Shown piece after piece: positions 36,486 through 46,442 of a DNA stretch of 64,000 nucleotides; position 1 is the first letter of the stretch, and each line of letters begins with the position of its first letter. The position numbers and the translations under genes were made by a program. The stretch covers positions 1-64,000 of the forward strand of contig MU859171.1 of assembly GCA_033297205.1 (NCBI GenBank), written 5' to 3'. The DNA is from Pseudoneurospora amorphoporcata. Lineage: Eukaryota; Ascomycota; Sordariomycetes; Sordariales; Sordariaceae. The notes beneath the pieces were generated by a model that was not told the DNA's origin, ran no database searches, and saw only the letters and a list, made by a program, of their open reading frames with translations.

Positions 36486-37247
36486 TCAGTCCTTAGTAAC
36501 ATAAAGATAAACCACGGGTTTCTGGCCAGGCAGCCCACTCCGGCTCTTATCCCACCCCAAATCCTTGCAAGTCTTTTGCAACAGCTCCTTATCATCGCCG
36601 CGGAACGCCAGCCCGCGATACCAGCGTCCGTTCCCGCCCTGGACGACCTCAAACAGCTTGTTCTTCTTCTTGCTCGGGTTGCACGCGCCGAACCCGTACA
36701 TGAGCTCCTGCACCGTGGTGTTGACGGGCACGTGGCAGGCGTGGAACGGCAGGCGCGCGTTGGGCGGCTGGTGCCACGGCGGTGTGGCCCCGCACTTGAA
36801 CACGTGGATCTTGGTGTGCTCCGGCGGGAAAAAGTAGTTGTAGCCCGGCTCGCACCCGACGCCGCCGGTGCTGTTCATCATGTTCGAGGCGGGCATGTTG
36901 GGGTTGATCACGGGGTAGGGCTGCGGGGTGCGGCCGCTGCCGCCTAGGCCCGAGATGTACTGGTAGGGCTGAGGGAAGAGCGAGGGGGTGGCGGCCATGG
37001 CGGTGCCCCATGCCGGGGCGGCGGCGGCTGGGGCGGCGTAGTAAGGTGATGCAACGGCGGGCTGTTGAGTGGCGAAGCCATAGGCGGGAGCAGCGGGGAC
37101 TGCCATGCTGGGGATGACGCCAGGGACACCGGCTGGGTTGGGAACGGAACCGGGAGGGAAGGCGCCGGGACGGGGAGTGCGAGGAGGGGGAGGGCCGGGA
37201 TCACGGCCGAAGGCTGGGTTGGAGCCACCGCCGAGGACGAAAGACAT
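36486..37247 (-). CDS. conserved-looking Pro/Gly/Ala-rich protein of unknown function
   Basis: One exon from the ATG giving MSFVLGGGSNPAFGRDPG encodes 253 residues. The first 130 residues are Pro/Ala/Gly-rich and likely disordered. The last 120 (GYNYFFPPEHTKIHVFKCG to the C-terminal VYLYVTKD) look folded, with aromatic residues, a WHQPP segment and a helix of type DDKELLQKTCKDLGW. I do not recognise the family. The ATG lies only 32 bp past the stop codon of the next gene on the same strand, which leaves almost no room for separate untranslated regions. Confidence 0.7.
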   Translation of the reverse strand: MSFVLGGGSNPAFGRDPGPPPPRTPRPGAFPPGSVPNPAGVPGVIPSMAVPAAPAYGFATQQPAVASPYYAAPAAAAPAWGTAMAATPSLFPQPYQYISGLGGSGRTPQPYPVINPNMPASNMMNSTGGVGCEPGYNYFFPPEHTKIHVFKCGATPPWHQPPNARLPFHACHVPVNTTVQELMYGFGACNPSKKKNKLFEVVQGGNGRWYRGLAFRGDDKELLQKTCKDLGWDKSRSGLPGQKPVVYLYVTKD

Positions 37248-37279
37248 CTTGTTGAAGTTGAAGGAGAAGATGGATGTGC

Positions 37280-38152
37280 TTAGTAGTTGCCGTGGGGGTA
37301 AACGTCGACCCACGTCTGTTGAATAGGATCCCAAAGTCTTGATGGGACGGGGTATGAAGAGGTTTGAGCCCGGTAATCTTGTTGGGCGGCGTTCTCGTTG
37401 ACTCTGGCTAGAACTCGGGCGCGCTGACGGAGGTAGGCAAAGTCTGAATCCTCACTTCCTGTTTCGCTGTGAGCGTAATCGTCTTCGTGCTCGTTATCGT
37501 ACTGATGATCAACAAAGCGAGAAGGTGTTTGGTCTGCAAATGTTAGTTTTTCGGCCCAGATGTGGTTGATAATTCCCATGACTTACCCTCTTCACCGTCA
37601 CTGACGCTGTAAGGATCCTCGTAGGTCTCCTCAGATTCTTCGGCTTTGTCGCCAAGAAAGATCTCGGTCTGCCAGAGAATACGGTCGTTGGCGTCGTAGA
37701 AAGCACCGAGAACCAGGACAGCCCAACAGCGCTGGTCGGGGGATGCGTGGGTGACCTGAGTGATAACGCACTTGACGGCCGGGTAGGGCAAATCTACAGT
37801 AGCTTCCCACTCTTCGATGTGAGGAGAGGCCACGGTTGAGGCTAAGTATCGGCGGTCTCCCAAAGACGAGAGGACTGCCGATGAAGGAGTGAGCGTAAGG
37901 GCTGAGGATGGATATCCTGAGGGCAATAAACTGGATAGTGAGGAGTGGTCGAGAGAATGCTTGCCGAGTCGATGATCCTGTTTGTGATGAAAAGAGAGAG
38001 AGAGAGAGGAAAGGAACAGAAGGGGTGTACGACGTGGGCTTTATGTACTCGAAGGGACGGCGGTACCTCCACGACGAGTTTGACAGCTTCATGATACGAT
38101 GGCTGTAAGAAGAACCCCCTCTGATCGAGTTTCTGTGACAGGATGAGGCCAT
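37280..38152 (-). CDS. hypothetical protein, 5' end uncertain
   Basis: The two downstream exons are well supported: one ending at 37587 (GTAAGT donor) and 37533-37280, joined in frame. They encode SGYPSSALTLTPSSAVLSSL, then a folded-looking part with ATVDLPYPAVKCVITQVTHA and CWAVLVLGAFYDANDRILW, and an acidic C-terminal half. The provisional ATG model has exon 1 at 38152-38067 and exon 2 starting at 37930, giving 227 residues. An alternative exon 2 starting at 37977 (after ACAAACAG) joins in frame to a different, more protein-like reading of exon 1 (YHEAVKLVVE-DHRLGKH), but that frame has no ATG and would need a further upstream exon. No family is recognised. Confidence 0.5.
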
Positions 38153-39047
38153 TTTGCTTTGCTCTGGGTAACCAGAACGGTGAAGAGACGGCTAGTCGGT
38201 CACCAACCAACAAGTGAAGCAGTTTGCCTGACGCACAGCCCGGGCAACTTGGTTCCGGATATGGTAGAACTCCCAGACTGAACGCTCCTTAGATCATGAA
38301 AACATCTGTCGGATCTTGTCCGAGTCATGGAAACATCTCTGCCACGGAGTCGGTGCCTCATCACACATCGGATTGATGACGGCAATTTCCCGTAACTGAT
38401 AAACAAGGGGACCGTGACTTGGTGTTTGCCATCCTTGGCCGGTCGAGTCTGAGCACGCCATGCTCCAGAACGTTTTGCCAGTCATCCATTCGAACGAGAT
38501 AATCGACCACCGGAAGATGACGGGCAATGGACCAGGTCTGGTGCAGAACGGAAAGAGATGAATCAAGGCAGTTTGACAACCGAGGATCCGAAGATGGACT
38601 CGAGTCACGGCCATGATGACCGTGAGTGCGTCCGGGGTGTGAATCATTGATCATGCATTCCTCAACCAGATGAGGAAGTGTTGGTGACGGTTGGTAGCAC
38701 CGATGCCTTGACCCATTTCCACCCATCTCTTCTGCTGTTCTAGTTTTGTTAGTCATGACTTGGATGGATTGACACAGAGAATGGGAGTACACATGCACAT
38801 TGAGCACCGTGACGAGGATTTGATTTCAAAGCTTGTATTTACTCACATCCTTTAGGCAAAAGTCATCTCTCTCCGATTTTACTGCTCCGACTCGCTTGTT
38901 CCTCATCAATGTCAGTGACACAGATATGCGCTCTCCCACGGCACGGGCCCATGTGGTGGCATGTCCCATATTGTCCCAACTCTACTCTCTCGAATCTGGC
39001 TGACCGTCCACCACTCGGTACGACCAGACATGGAAACATGGTCAGCG
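38153..39047. other. region upstream of the hypothetical gene
   Basis: May contain an undetected first exon of the gene ending at 37280. A minus-strand open frame around 38361-38807 has a helix-like stretch (VVDYLVRMDDWQNVLEHGVLRLDRP), but I could not tie it to splice sites or a family. Confidence 0.35.
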
Positions 39048-39789
39048 TCAATCGCCCACATCCACGTCTCTCCCGACCAACCTCACAAATGCGCCTTTCA
39101 TCTTATCCTTCTTGGAAAGCGGTGGTGGTGCAGCCTGTGTTTCCTCGGCCTCTCGCTTTGCCGTCTTCCTCCGTTGCACCTCATTCACCAGTCCCTTCAA
39201 GTAGACCTCGGCCTGCACGGTAGCGCTATACTCGCCAGGCGTCCAGCTCCAGACGTTCTTCCTGCCCGGATCCGCCCCAGCGGCCAAGAGCGTCCTCAGC
39301 ACCAGCAGGTTCCCATTGCCGCTAGCAAAGTGCAGCGCCGTGTTCCCATCCAGGTCTGCCTGCGCCAGCGCAGCGGGAGCACCGCCGGGAGCCCAGGTAA
39401 GCAGGATCTGCACAACGGTGTCGTGGCCGTTCAGACTAGCCTCCATGACGGCATCGCGGCCGTGGATATCCTGTCGCAAGATGGAGCGCGCGTCGTTTTC
39501 GCACAGAAAGTGGACGATCTCGGTATGGCCGGCCGAGGCGGCTAGCATGAGGGCGGTTTGGTGGTCATCGTTCAGGGCGGGGGTGTCCTCCTCGTGGCCG
39601 AGCTCGACGAGGATCTTGCAGATGGCGAGATGGCCGAGGGAAGCGGCTAGGTGGAGGTTCGAGTTCGCGTTCCCGCACACGGAATGATCGGGGTTGTGGA
39701 GGAGATTGGGATGGGTGCGGAGGATGCGCTTGACGAGGAGGTGGTCGTTGACGTGGATTGCGCGCCGAAGGCGGATCGAGGGATCAATC
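39048..39789 (-). CDS. ankyrin-repeat protein, YGL242C-like (first exon not resolved)
   Basis: This exon encodes at least 246 residues and ends with a stop at 39048. After IDPSIRLRRAIHVNDHLLVKRIL it shows four to five ankyrin repeats: SNLHLAASLGHLAICKILVE, QTALMLAASAGHTEIVHFL, GRDAVMEASLNGHDTVVQIL and NTALHFASGNGNLLVLRTLLAAGA. A charged tail follows. The layout resembles fungal single-domain ankyrin proteins related to yeast Ygl242c, whose role is unknown. The acceptor CCACCCAG, preceded by CTAAC and CTGAC, places the exon start at 39789 in a phase that needs two bases from an upstream exon. I found no ATG exon with a matching donor; the sequence MDNTRSLRKH just upstream has the wrong phase. 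Protein-protein interaction is the expected function. Confidence 0.8.
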
Positions 39790-40875
39790 CTGGGTGGCCA
39801 GTCAGCAACAGGTTAGTCCCTAATAATTGCCTGTCTCCATTTGTCGCTGTTGGGGCGGGCTGGTTACATGTTTGCGTAGAGAGCGCGTATTGTCCATTCT
39901 CTAGAGGACTTGTGTGTTGTTTGTTTGAGGAAAACACCCTCATGGTAAGATCTGGTGCGGCGTCGGACGACTTTGCAACGAGTGGATGAGGTGTGGTTGG
40001 TTGGCGCGAGGTTGGTTGTTTTTGTGTTGGCGGATCATGCATGTCTGGGGCCGGAAGATGGCGGGGGGAATTGCCCAAATAAAGTGTGATTGTCATCCTC
40101 CCGTCGCGAATTCAGCGCCAATCGATTGTTTGGCCAAGCGGCAGTGCGGCACAAGGAAGAAGCTGCGGAGCCCCTGTCAATCCCCCAAACTTTAGTGGGT
40201 TTGACGCCCATGCGACTCGACGTCCCGTCACAATTAGTGGGGGCTCACCAACCTTCCCACACTATCGCTCTAACATGGGTAACACAGCGTGAGATCGTTA
40301 GTGCCGGGATCGATGTACTTCGCCCAAACAGTCGTCGCCCATTTTCCACTTCCGATTCTGCTGACGAGGACAACAAAGACGGAATCCAAAACCAGAGAAA
40401 GACCCATATGGGAAAGTCAAATCACGGTCCATAAATGACAGAAACCACAGACGACCCTGCACGGCTTCAATAGCCACTTTGCAACCGTCATTCTGCAATT
40501 CGCGAGTGTCCGCACCGTGGTCAACAAAACGCCAAGAACCGTGAATAGCTTCATGCTATCATGAACTTTGGAATAGCTGAATTCGTCAAAGTGACGACTC
40601 CGTGCAGGACCCAAGAATGCTTAACATCTCCTGGCAGACTTCTTGTCAGAGAGTCTCGGTGAAGCGCATGCATCATCAATCGCTTCACCAGCCAAAAAAA
40701 CTTTTATTTTGTAACCTAAATGACACACGCCGTGTTATCAACAATAGAATGGATCACCACCATACTAACCATGTCACGTATAAAAGCACCCTCGTGTGCC
40801 ACTCGACCACAATATATTTCAAAGGAGAACAAGAGGGCCTGAACGAGCAAGGAAACTGGTTAAACACCGCACAAC
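39790..40875. other. intergenic region
   Basis: Must hold the short first exon of the ankyrin gene (most likely 39850-40100) and the promoter of the plus-strand gene at 40876. No other gene is recognised. Confidence 0.45.
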
Positions 40876-41838
40876 ATGGGCTCCATCTCCTATTTCACCG
40901 ATTCCCCTCCGAACCCCCAACCCCCAGCCGTCATCGATAACGGCCAGCTCCGCGGCTACCACTGCCGAGCCCTGATCCTCCCCTGGCCGCATTCCCTCTG
41001 CGCAGCCATTCTCGAACCGGCCCTCCTCCGCACTCTCCTCCCCGACTTTGCCTTTCTAGCATCCCACCAGCTCACCTCGGCAGCTTTCCCAACCATTATT
41101 CATCACGATCGCCTTTTCAACCGTTCAGATCCCGCCGACCCCTATACCGACCCTAGACCCCTTCATCGCCACCCCAACCGGAACTATGCCCTGCAACAGC
41201 TAAGTAACCTCACCCAAGGGGACATAGTATTCATGTACCTCGACGGCAGCCCCGATCCAAGTCACATCCTCCGTCCCGGTCCCGGTCCCGGTATCGGTTC
41301 TAGCCCGAGGCTCGTCCGTGTACGGAGAGAACCGGGGACTATCAACAACGACGACAACGACAACGACAACGCATACACCGCCCGCGTCCACCAAACCCAC
41401 AGGGACGATAGGACTGATCCGGAAGAGGCAGAAGAAGAAGAAGAAGAAGCCATCCGGCAAATGATCACCCACCACGCAGAAGAAAGGCTAGAAATAACCT
41501 TTGAGGAACTGATCGAAGCCCACGATTTCTACCCTTTCCGCGTCCCGGAGATTTGTTTCCGACTTCCTCCCGACGGGTCAACAGATTCTTCCGGTTCCAG
41601 AACACCTAATGATCATCATCATCATCATCGCTATCGCGGTCAGCTTGTAGATGTCATGACCGTACAGCGCAGTAGGTTTCTTCCAAGCGGAAGCGGATCA
41701 TCAGAAGCATCAACGGGAATGGTCTTGGGTGTTGCGATACACAGTGCTGTGATGGATGCGGCAGACGTCGATGTTGTCATGGCGAGATTGAGGACGGAGA
41801 TCTTGAGGGAGGTTGTCGGGTGGGAACCTGAAGAGTGA
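40876..41838 (+). CDS. orphan protein of unknown function
   Basis: A single exon encodes 320 residues; the ATG context is ACAACATGG. No known family was recognised. The N-terminal 120 residues (GQLRGYHCRALILPWPHSLCAAIL, then LTSAAFPTIIHHDRLF) and the C-terminal 60 residues (GMVLGVAIHSAVMDAADVDVVMARLRTEILREVVGW) look folded, separated by a Pro/Gly, Asn/Asp, Glu and His low-complexity middle. No signal peptide or clear membrane segment. Third-position codon choice is C/G-rich as in neighbouring genes, which supports coding. Confidence 0.6.
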   Translation: MGSISYFTDSPPNPQPPAVIDNGQLRGYHCRALILPWPHSLCAAILEPALLRTLLPDFAFLASHQLTSAAFPTIIHHDRLFNRSDPADPYTDPRPLHRHPNRNYALQQLSNLTQGDIVFMYLDGSPDPSHILRPGPGPGIGSSPRLVRVRREPGTINNDDNDNDNAYTARVHQTHRDDRTDPEEAEEEEEEAIRQMITHHAEERLEITFEELIEAHDFYPFRVPEICFRLPPDGSTDSSGSRTPNDHHHHHRYRGQLVDVMTVQRSRFLPSGSGSSEASTGMVLGVAIHSAVMDAADVDVVMARLRTEILREVVGWEPEE

Positions 41839-42337
41839 CACGAACAGGAGAGGAAGGGACGGAATAGACCGGGGACTTGGGGTAATTTCCATTTCGAAAA
41901 GGTACAGGTAGGTATGTAGGTAAAAAGCTTCGGGAGCCAGCCAGCCAGGATATCAACCAAGAGGAGGTCGGCGGGAAATGGGAATTCAGGATTTAGGTAG
42001 GTAGGTAGCATAAACAGTTTGTGACGCGATAATTATATCGATAACTGAGAATCCAGACGGATACCTTGCTTGGATCAGTGCAACCCGACCGTCATACAGT
42101 TGTCTTGGTACGGTCTGCTTCCTAGGGTATATAGTCTATACAGGACAAGTGGTGATTGACATGTTTCGGGTTAAGGAAGTTTATGGCGTGGCACACGACT
42201 CACGCACTGTTTGGCCTAGTAGTTCATCCGATGCATTTCGAAACAAAAACGTGCTTGCATGAACTCCTGTTCGGTTATACAAGGATCACCCCTTCCCTTG
42301 AGTTCCCCGCATGATCAGGGCAAAGAAAAGAGAGAAG

Positions 42338-42406
<69 letters not shown>

Positions 42407-42541
42407 CGACATAAGAAGCAGTCAGCTATCAGCGTATGGTCACACTAATCTGGAATCATACATCGATGCTGTTGTTCCATCGACGGCGGCAGTGACACTA
42501 ACTAGCCTCGCTTCCCGAGCACAACCACCACCACCACCACA
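41839..42541. other. intergenic region between two orphan genes
   Basis: Contains AGGT tandem units near 41910-42008 and the poly(A) tract annotated separately. No gene is seen. Confidence 0.5.
42338..42402. repeat. poly(A) tract of 65 bases
   Basis: Sixty-five consecutive A bases, about 140 bp upstream of the next start codon. It has no target-site duplication or coding remnant next to it that would identify it as a retroposed element end. Confidence 0.95.
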
Positions 42542-43636
42542 ATGGACTCCAACAGCGACGACTCCGACGACAACACTCATCACAACCCAGCAATGACTTA
42601 CCTCGGCCATCACGGTCCCTACGACCCATCCAATGCCAATGCGACGACGACGACTGACACACTCACCATGCGCACGAGCTGGATCCGCACCGTGCACCGT
42701 GCCGCCCAAGCTTACCTCCACCAAATGACTTTGTCCTCCTCCACCGACGAAGGCCTTCCGAAAACTGCGTCAGGGACTGCATGTGCTGCTGCTGCCAGCC
42801 AAATCACCGAGCAAGACATTCTATACGCCTCAATCTGGGACTTGATCACCAGAGCGCAGCGATTGCGCGGTGGTGATGATTGCGTCGACATGGACTCGAG
42901 TCACTCGGCGGAAGCAGTAGGTCTAAAAGTCTTAACCACCGCCGTCCACGACGTCCATGTATCCTTCCCCCTGCTCCCACCTATCGTCGTTGCCCCCTTA
43001 GACCAATTATTCCTCCGGCCAGTCATCACGGATGAGACAGCCATCCCTCGTCTTAGACGGTACGCCCTGCTTGCCCGCGCGATCCGCTCGGCTATTGGGG
43101 AGGCACAAGCTGTGCAGCGTGAGGGGCAAGATCAGTTAAAGGGACAAGTGCATGGACAGGAACATGAAGTTGCGCGGTGGTGGCGGCGGCAAGCGACGAT
43201 GGCGGCTACAAAGAAGCGCGAAAAATGGATTGAAAGATGCGAGGGCGAGGGTGGAAAGGGCTTGTTTATTGTTTCTCTTGATGACTGGGACGAGGGCATG
43301 ATGGGATATAGACATGGACATGGACGGTCACCGTATGGAGGAGGGATGAGGACGGTAGAGACTGCTGGATCGGAGATGATATCGTCGTCATCATCATCGG
43401 GGGAAGAGGAGACGGGGAGTGCATGTGAGGTACACACGGCCCCTGTGTATGGGAAACTGTCGACGACGCCGGCGAGGAGGAGGGGAGACTATCATGCGGT
43501 TGTCTTGCCGCCGGCTCCTGAAGGGCATGTGGAGGGGGAGGATGGGAAATGGAGGGTGCAGTTGCATTTCCATCCGCTGGATGGGCAGCGGTTAAGGAGG
43601 TGCATGGATGAGGAACCCTGGGATTGGGTGAGCTAG
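42542..43636 (+). CDS. orphan protein of unknown function
   Basis: One exon encodes 364 residues from an ATG preceded by CACCACCACA. I recognise no family. Residues about 45-190 (SWIRTVHRAAQAYLHQM, DILYASIWDLITRAQRL, LPPIVVAPLDQLFLRPVI, RLRRYALLARAIRSAIGEAQ) are strongly helical and probably form a compact domain. The C-terminal half has basic and acidic linkers and a final PLDGQRLRRCMDEEPWDWV. It follows another orphan on the same strand, and the two might be a lineage-specific pair, but they share no obvious similarity. It converges on the P450 gene with only 147 bp between stop codons. Confidence 0.55.
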   Translation: MDSNSDDSDDNTHHNPAMTYLGHHGPYDPSNANATTTTDTLTMRTSWIRTVHRAAQAYLHQMTLSSSTDEGLPKTASGTACAAAASQITEQDILYASIWDLITRAQRLRGGDDCVDMDSSHSAEAVGLKVLTTAVHDVHVSFPLLPPIVVAPLDQLFLRPVITDETAIPRLRRYALLARAIRSAIGEAQAVQREGQDQLKGQVHGQEHEVARWWRRQATMAATKKREKWIERCEGEGGKGLFIVSLDDWDEGMMGYRHGHGRSPYGGGMRTVETAGSEMISSSSSSGEEETGSACEVHTAPVYGKLSTTPARRRGDYHAVVLPPAPEGHVEGEDGKWRVQLHFHPLDGQRLRRCMDEEPWDWVS

Positions 43637-43783
43637 CTGTATGGACCAAGACGGTTTGGACTTGGGAAAGCTGGAAGGAAAAGGGAGTGGTCGAAGGATT
43701 CTTTGATTTGCTGGGCGTGTAGCTTCACTCGCTGAAATAGGCACTAGCCATCAAAGGGTTCTTTCCCTTCAGACGCTGAACTA

Positions 43784-45645
43784 CTAGGTTGCTCTTGCCG
43801 TGATCCGAACATCCAATTTCACCGGCTTGATAAACCACATGTTCTTCAACGGCCACTCCTTCCCGGTTGTCGGCTGGATCTGTGCCACATTTGTCAGCTC
43901 AACTCACCCACCGATTTCCACTTTGGACGAGCAGAGGAGGAAAACTTACATCAAACCGCCTCAAAAAGCTCGGGACGAACTTGTACATTTCCAACAAGGC
44001 GATATTCCTCCCAATGCACCCCCTTATCCCACCACCAAAGTGCAACAGCGTCGCGTTCATCTCGCTTACCCTCTGTTTCTCCGTCTCCTGGTCCAAATTC
44101 TCATCAACGAGCCACCTCTCCGGTCGATACTCGTCCACATGCTCACCAAATACCTCCAGCGATCTGTGAACCACCCAAGCATTGCACCCGACAATCGTTC
44201 CTCCCGGCACGAATTCTCCACAGATCTCCATCCCGCCCGGTGGCGTCATCCGCTCGAGATGCATTCCCACGGCGGGATGTAACCGGAAAGCCTCCTTGAT
44301 GCAAGCGTCAAGGTAGGGGAGTTTCTGTGCATCTACCCAAGAGACCACTCCATGGTTGGTTTCGAGGGAGATAACCCCCTCAGCCACAGCATCATCAATC
44401 TCCCTAACCAGCCGCCGATAACACGCCTCGTTCCTCAACAAGTAGTAGAAAACTGCAGCCAGCGACGCAGCCGTGGTATCGCTTCCCGCCAGCACCATGG
44501 TCGTCGCCATGGTAAGGACCACAGTATCCGTCATGAAGCCCGAGCCCTGCTGCTGATCATCCCTTTGAGCCTGGAGAAACATGCCCATCAGGTCATCTCC
44601 TTCGGCTCTACCGCCACCCTCCTCCTTTTTTGTCTTGTTGTTGTCGCCCATGCTCCGCTTCCTCTCAACTTCCTCCAGCCTCTCAACCATTCTCTCCCTC
44701 GCAAATCTCGCCGGAGCACTTGTGCTCTGCCACACTCCCCAACGACTCAACATGCGCTTGATAGGATTCTGCTTCCCCACCCACCGATCCAGCCACGGCA
44801 TCTGGCCCACTACCGCACTGTAGTCAAACGCTTTATCCAAGCTCTCGATGATGCCGTCCACGTCCTCTTCCCTGTCGATAAACCCCAGCCGCTTGGAGTA
44901 GGTGATCTCGGCGATGACGTCGAAAGCAAAGAACTGCAGCCAGCGGACCCAGTTGCATGTTGTCTTGGCGTCGCCAGATTCAGAAGCACAAGTGGAAGCG
45001 TACAACTTGGCAGTCTGGGAAAGAAAGGTTCTGATGGCATTATCCACTCTCGGCTCGTAGTGCGTCACCAGATTACTCATTGCGAAAGCCGGCGTGGCCA
45101 GCCGGCGAAGTCTGGAGTGGTAGGTGTTGTCCAAGGTGCCGAAGAGAGAAGGGAGGGGAACGCCGCGGTGGAGTTGCATTTGGACGGGGTAGAAGGTGCT
45201 CTGCTCTCTCACACACACATCAATCACATCAACCAACGCATTCTCTCACAAGAGACTAACGACACGAGGTAGGGTTTGGATTACATACCTTGTTGAGATT
45301 GTTCTTCAGGCTGTAAATCGTCTTGGCCGCTTGCGGGTCAGCAAAGGAGAGGCAGTTGGGTCCTAGGCGGACCACGTTGCCGAGCTGGCTGTGCAGTTTA
45401 ATGTGCGTTTCTTGACATTTTTGGCCGGACACGAGGAAGAAGCGCCACCAGTTGGTCAGGGAAGCCAGGAACGGGCCGGGGTATTTGTTGAGACCGTGGT
45501 TGAAGTAGTTGGTAGCGACGTGAAGGAGGAGGAGGAGGAAAACCCCAAGCCCAAGCCAAGTGTAACTTGGCAAGTTGGAGAATATCATGCCGTTGCTTGA
45601 GATCCATTCCGGGGGTTTTTCCCCGTGCAGCGTGAAGGAGGGCAT
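43784..45645 (-). CDS. membrane-anchored cytochrome P450 (pisatin demethylase / benzoate hydroxylase-like)
   Basis: Three exons, 45645-45289, 45200-43950 and 43879-43784, give 567 residues. An N-terminal anchor (YTWLGLGVFLLLLLHVA, about 28-44) and KYPGPFLASL are typical of microsomal fungal P450s. Motifs follow in order: helix I AGSDTT (about 357-362), ExxR KEAFR (422-425), PERW (479-482) and the haem loop FGGGIRGCIG with Cys about 514. The protein would sit in the ER membrane and take electrons from NADPH-P450 reductase to hydroxylate a small molecule. Resemblance to pisatin demethylase and related families is a pattern-level impression. A reductase (SDR) gene lies 0.8 kb upstream on the same strand; no polyketide or peptide synthase is nearby. 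Confidence 0.93.
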
Positions 45646-46442
45646 GTTGGGCTCAAGGTCTAACTACCTGCTAAGCAACTAGAGGAGACTTGACCTTTGG
45701 AGGTTGTTGGAAAAGTTTTTAACACCCGTACCTTTATATCGGTCAACTTGAGAGCCCGAAATGCGGGGTAAGGACGCCGGCGCCGATCCGGACTATACAG
45801 TATAAGACCGGTTTGTTTGTTAGTTTGGTTCTTCGAACATGGGTCGAACAGGGGAGAAATTGAGCTCTCATTGGCCTTCTTCTGGCTTTCGTTTAAAGGC
45901 ACTGACATTGTGACCAGGGTAAAAAACGTTATAGAAGCCTCTTATGCCTCTCTCCGTCTCTTCTTAAGGCCCTTTAAGATAGGAAGAAATAAAAAGGCAG
46001 TCTCCTATAGTACCTATCCGCTCGAAGCCCGAATACTTTTTTACTCTCTAGCTCGAAAGGTGGTACAAACTAACAAAATACCAGGGCTAGGTTGTATTAC
46101 ACGATGTACCCCCGTTATCTCCGGAGTGGGGAAACGGCAGTGGTTGTCGGCTGTCTCGACGGCCTGAAACAACCTTGCTTCATGTGTTGAATTACTTGAT
46201 TTGACATTACTCATTGCTTCGTACAGGCTTTGATTCAAAACATCAACGGGGCGACAAGTGCAAGAGAAGCGAGGTGTATCGGCATCTCGGCTCCGAACAA
46301 AAAAAAAGCCCCACATATCCCGGGCTCCGGCCCGGGTAGGTGGCCTGTGGCTCCCGTGCCGTATGACGTATCTCTCCCGGCTACAATCCGGGATCTTCGC
46401 ACTAGGTGTTCCCGGCTTCTCTCCGCCACTCACTCCCGTCCT
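45646..46442. other. intergenic region with possible RIP relic
   Basis: P450 promoter side and SDR 3' flank. It includes the TpA-rich stretch annotated separately. Confidence 0.5.
45915..46090. repeat. TpA-rich stretch, possible RIP-mutated repeat relic
   Basis: TA steps (TTATAG, CTTAAG, TTTAAG, CTATAGTACCTAT, CTAG, GTATTAC) are unusually dense compared with flanking DNA, while CA and TG steps are few. This is the expected result of repeat-induced point mutation on a formerly duplicated sequence. No coding remnant or terminal repeat could be identified. Confidence 0.45.

Noticed and set aside
38361..38807. A minus-strand frame with a helix-like segment near 38500
   Set aside because: No start or splice context, no family recognition, and His/Ser/Arg-rich flanks; it could be chance.
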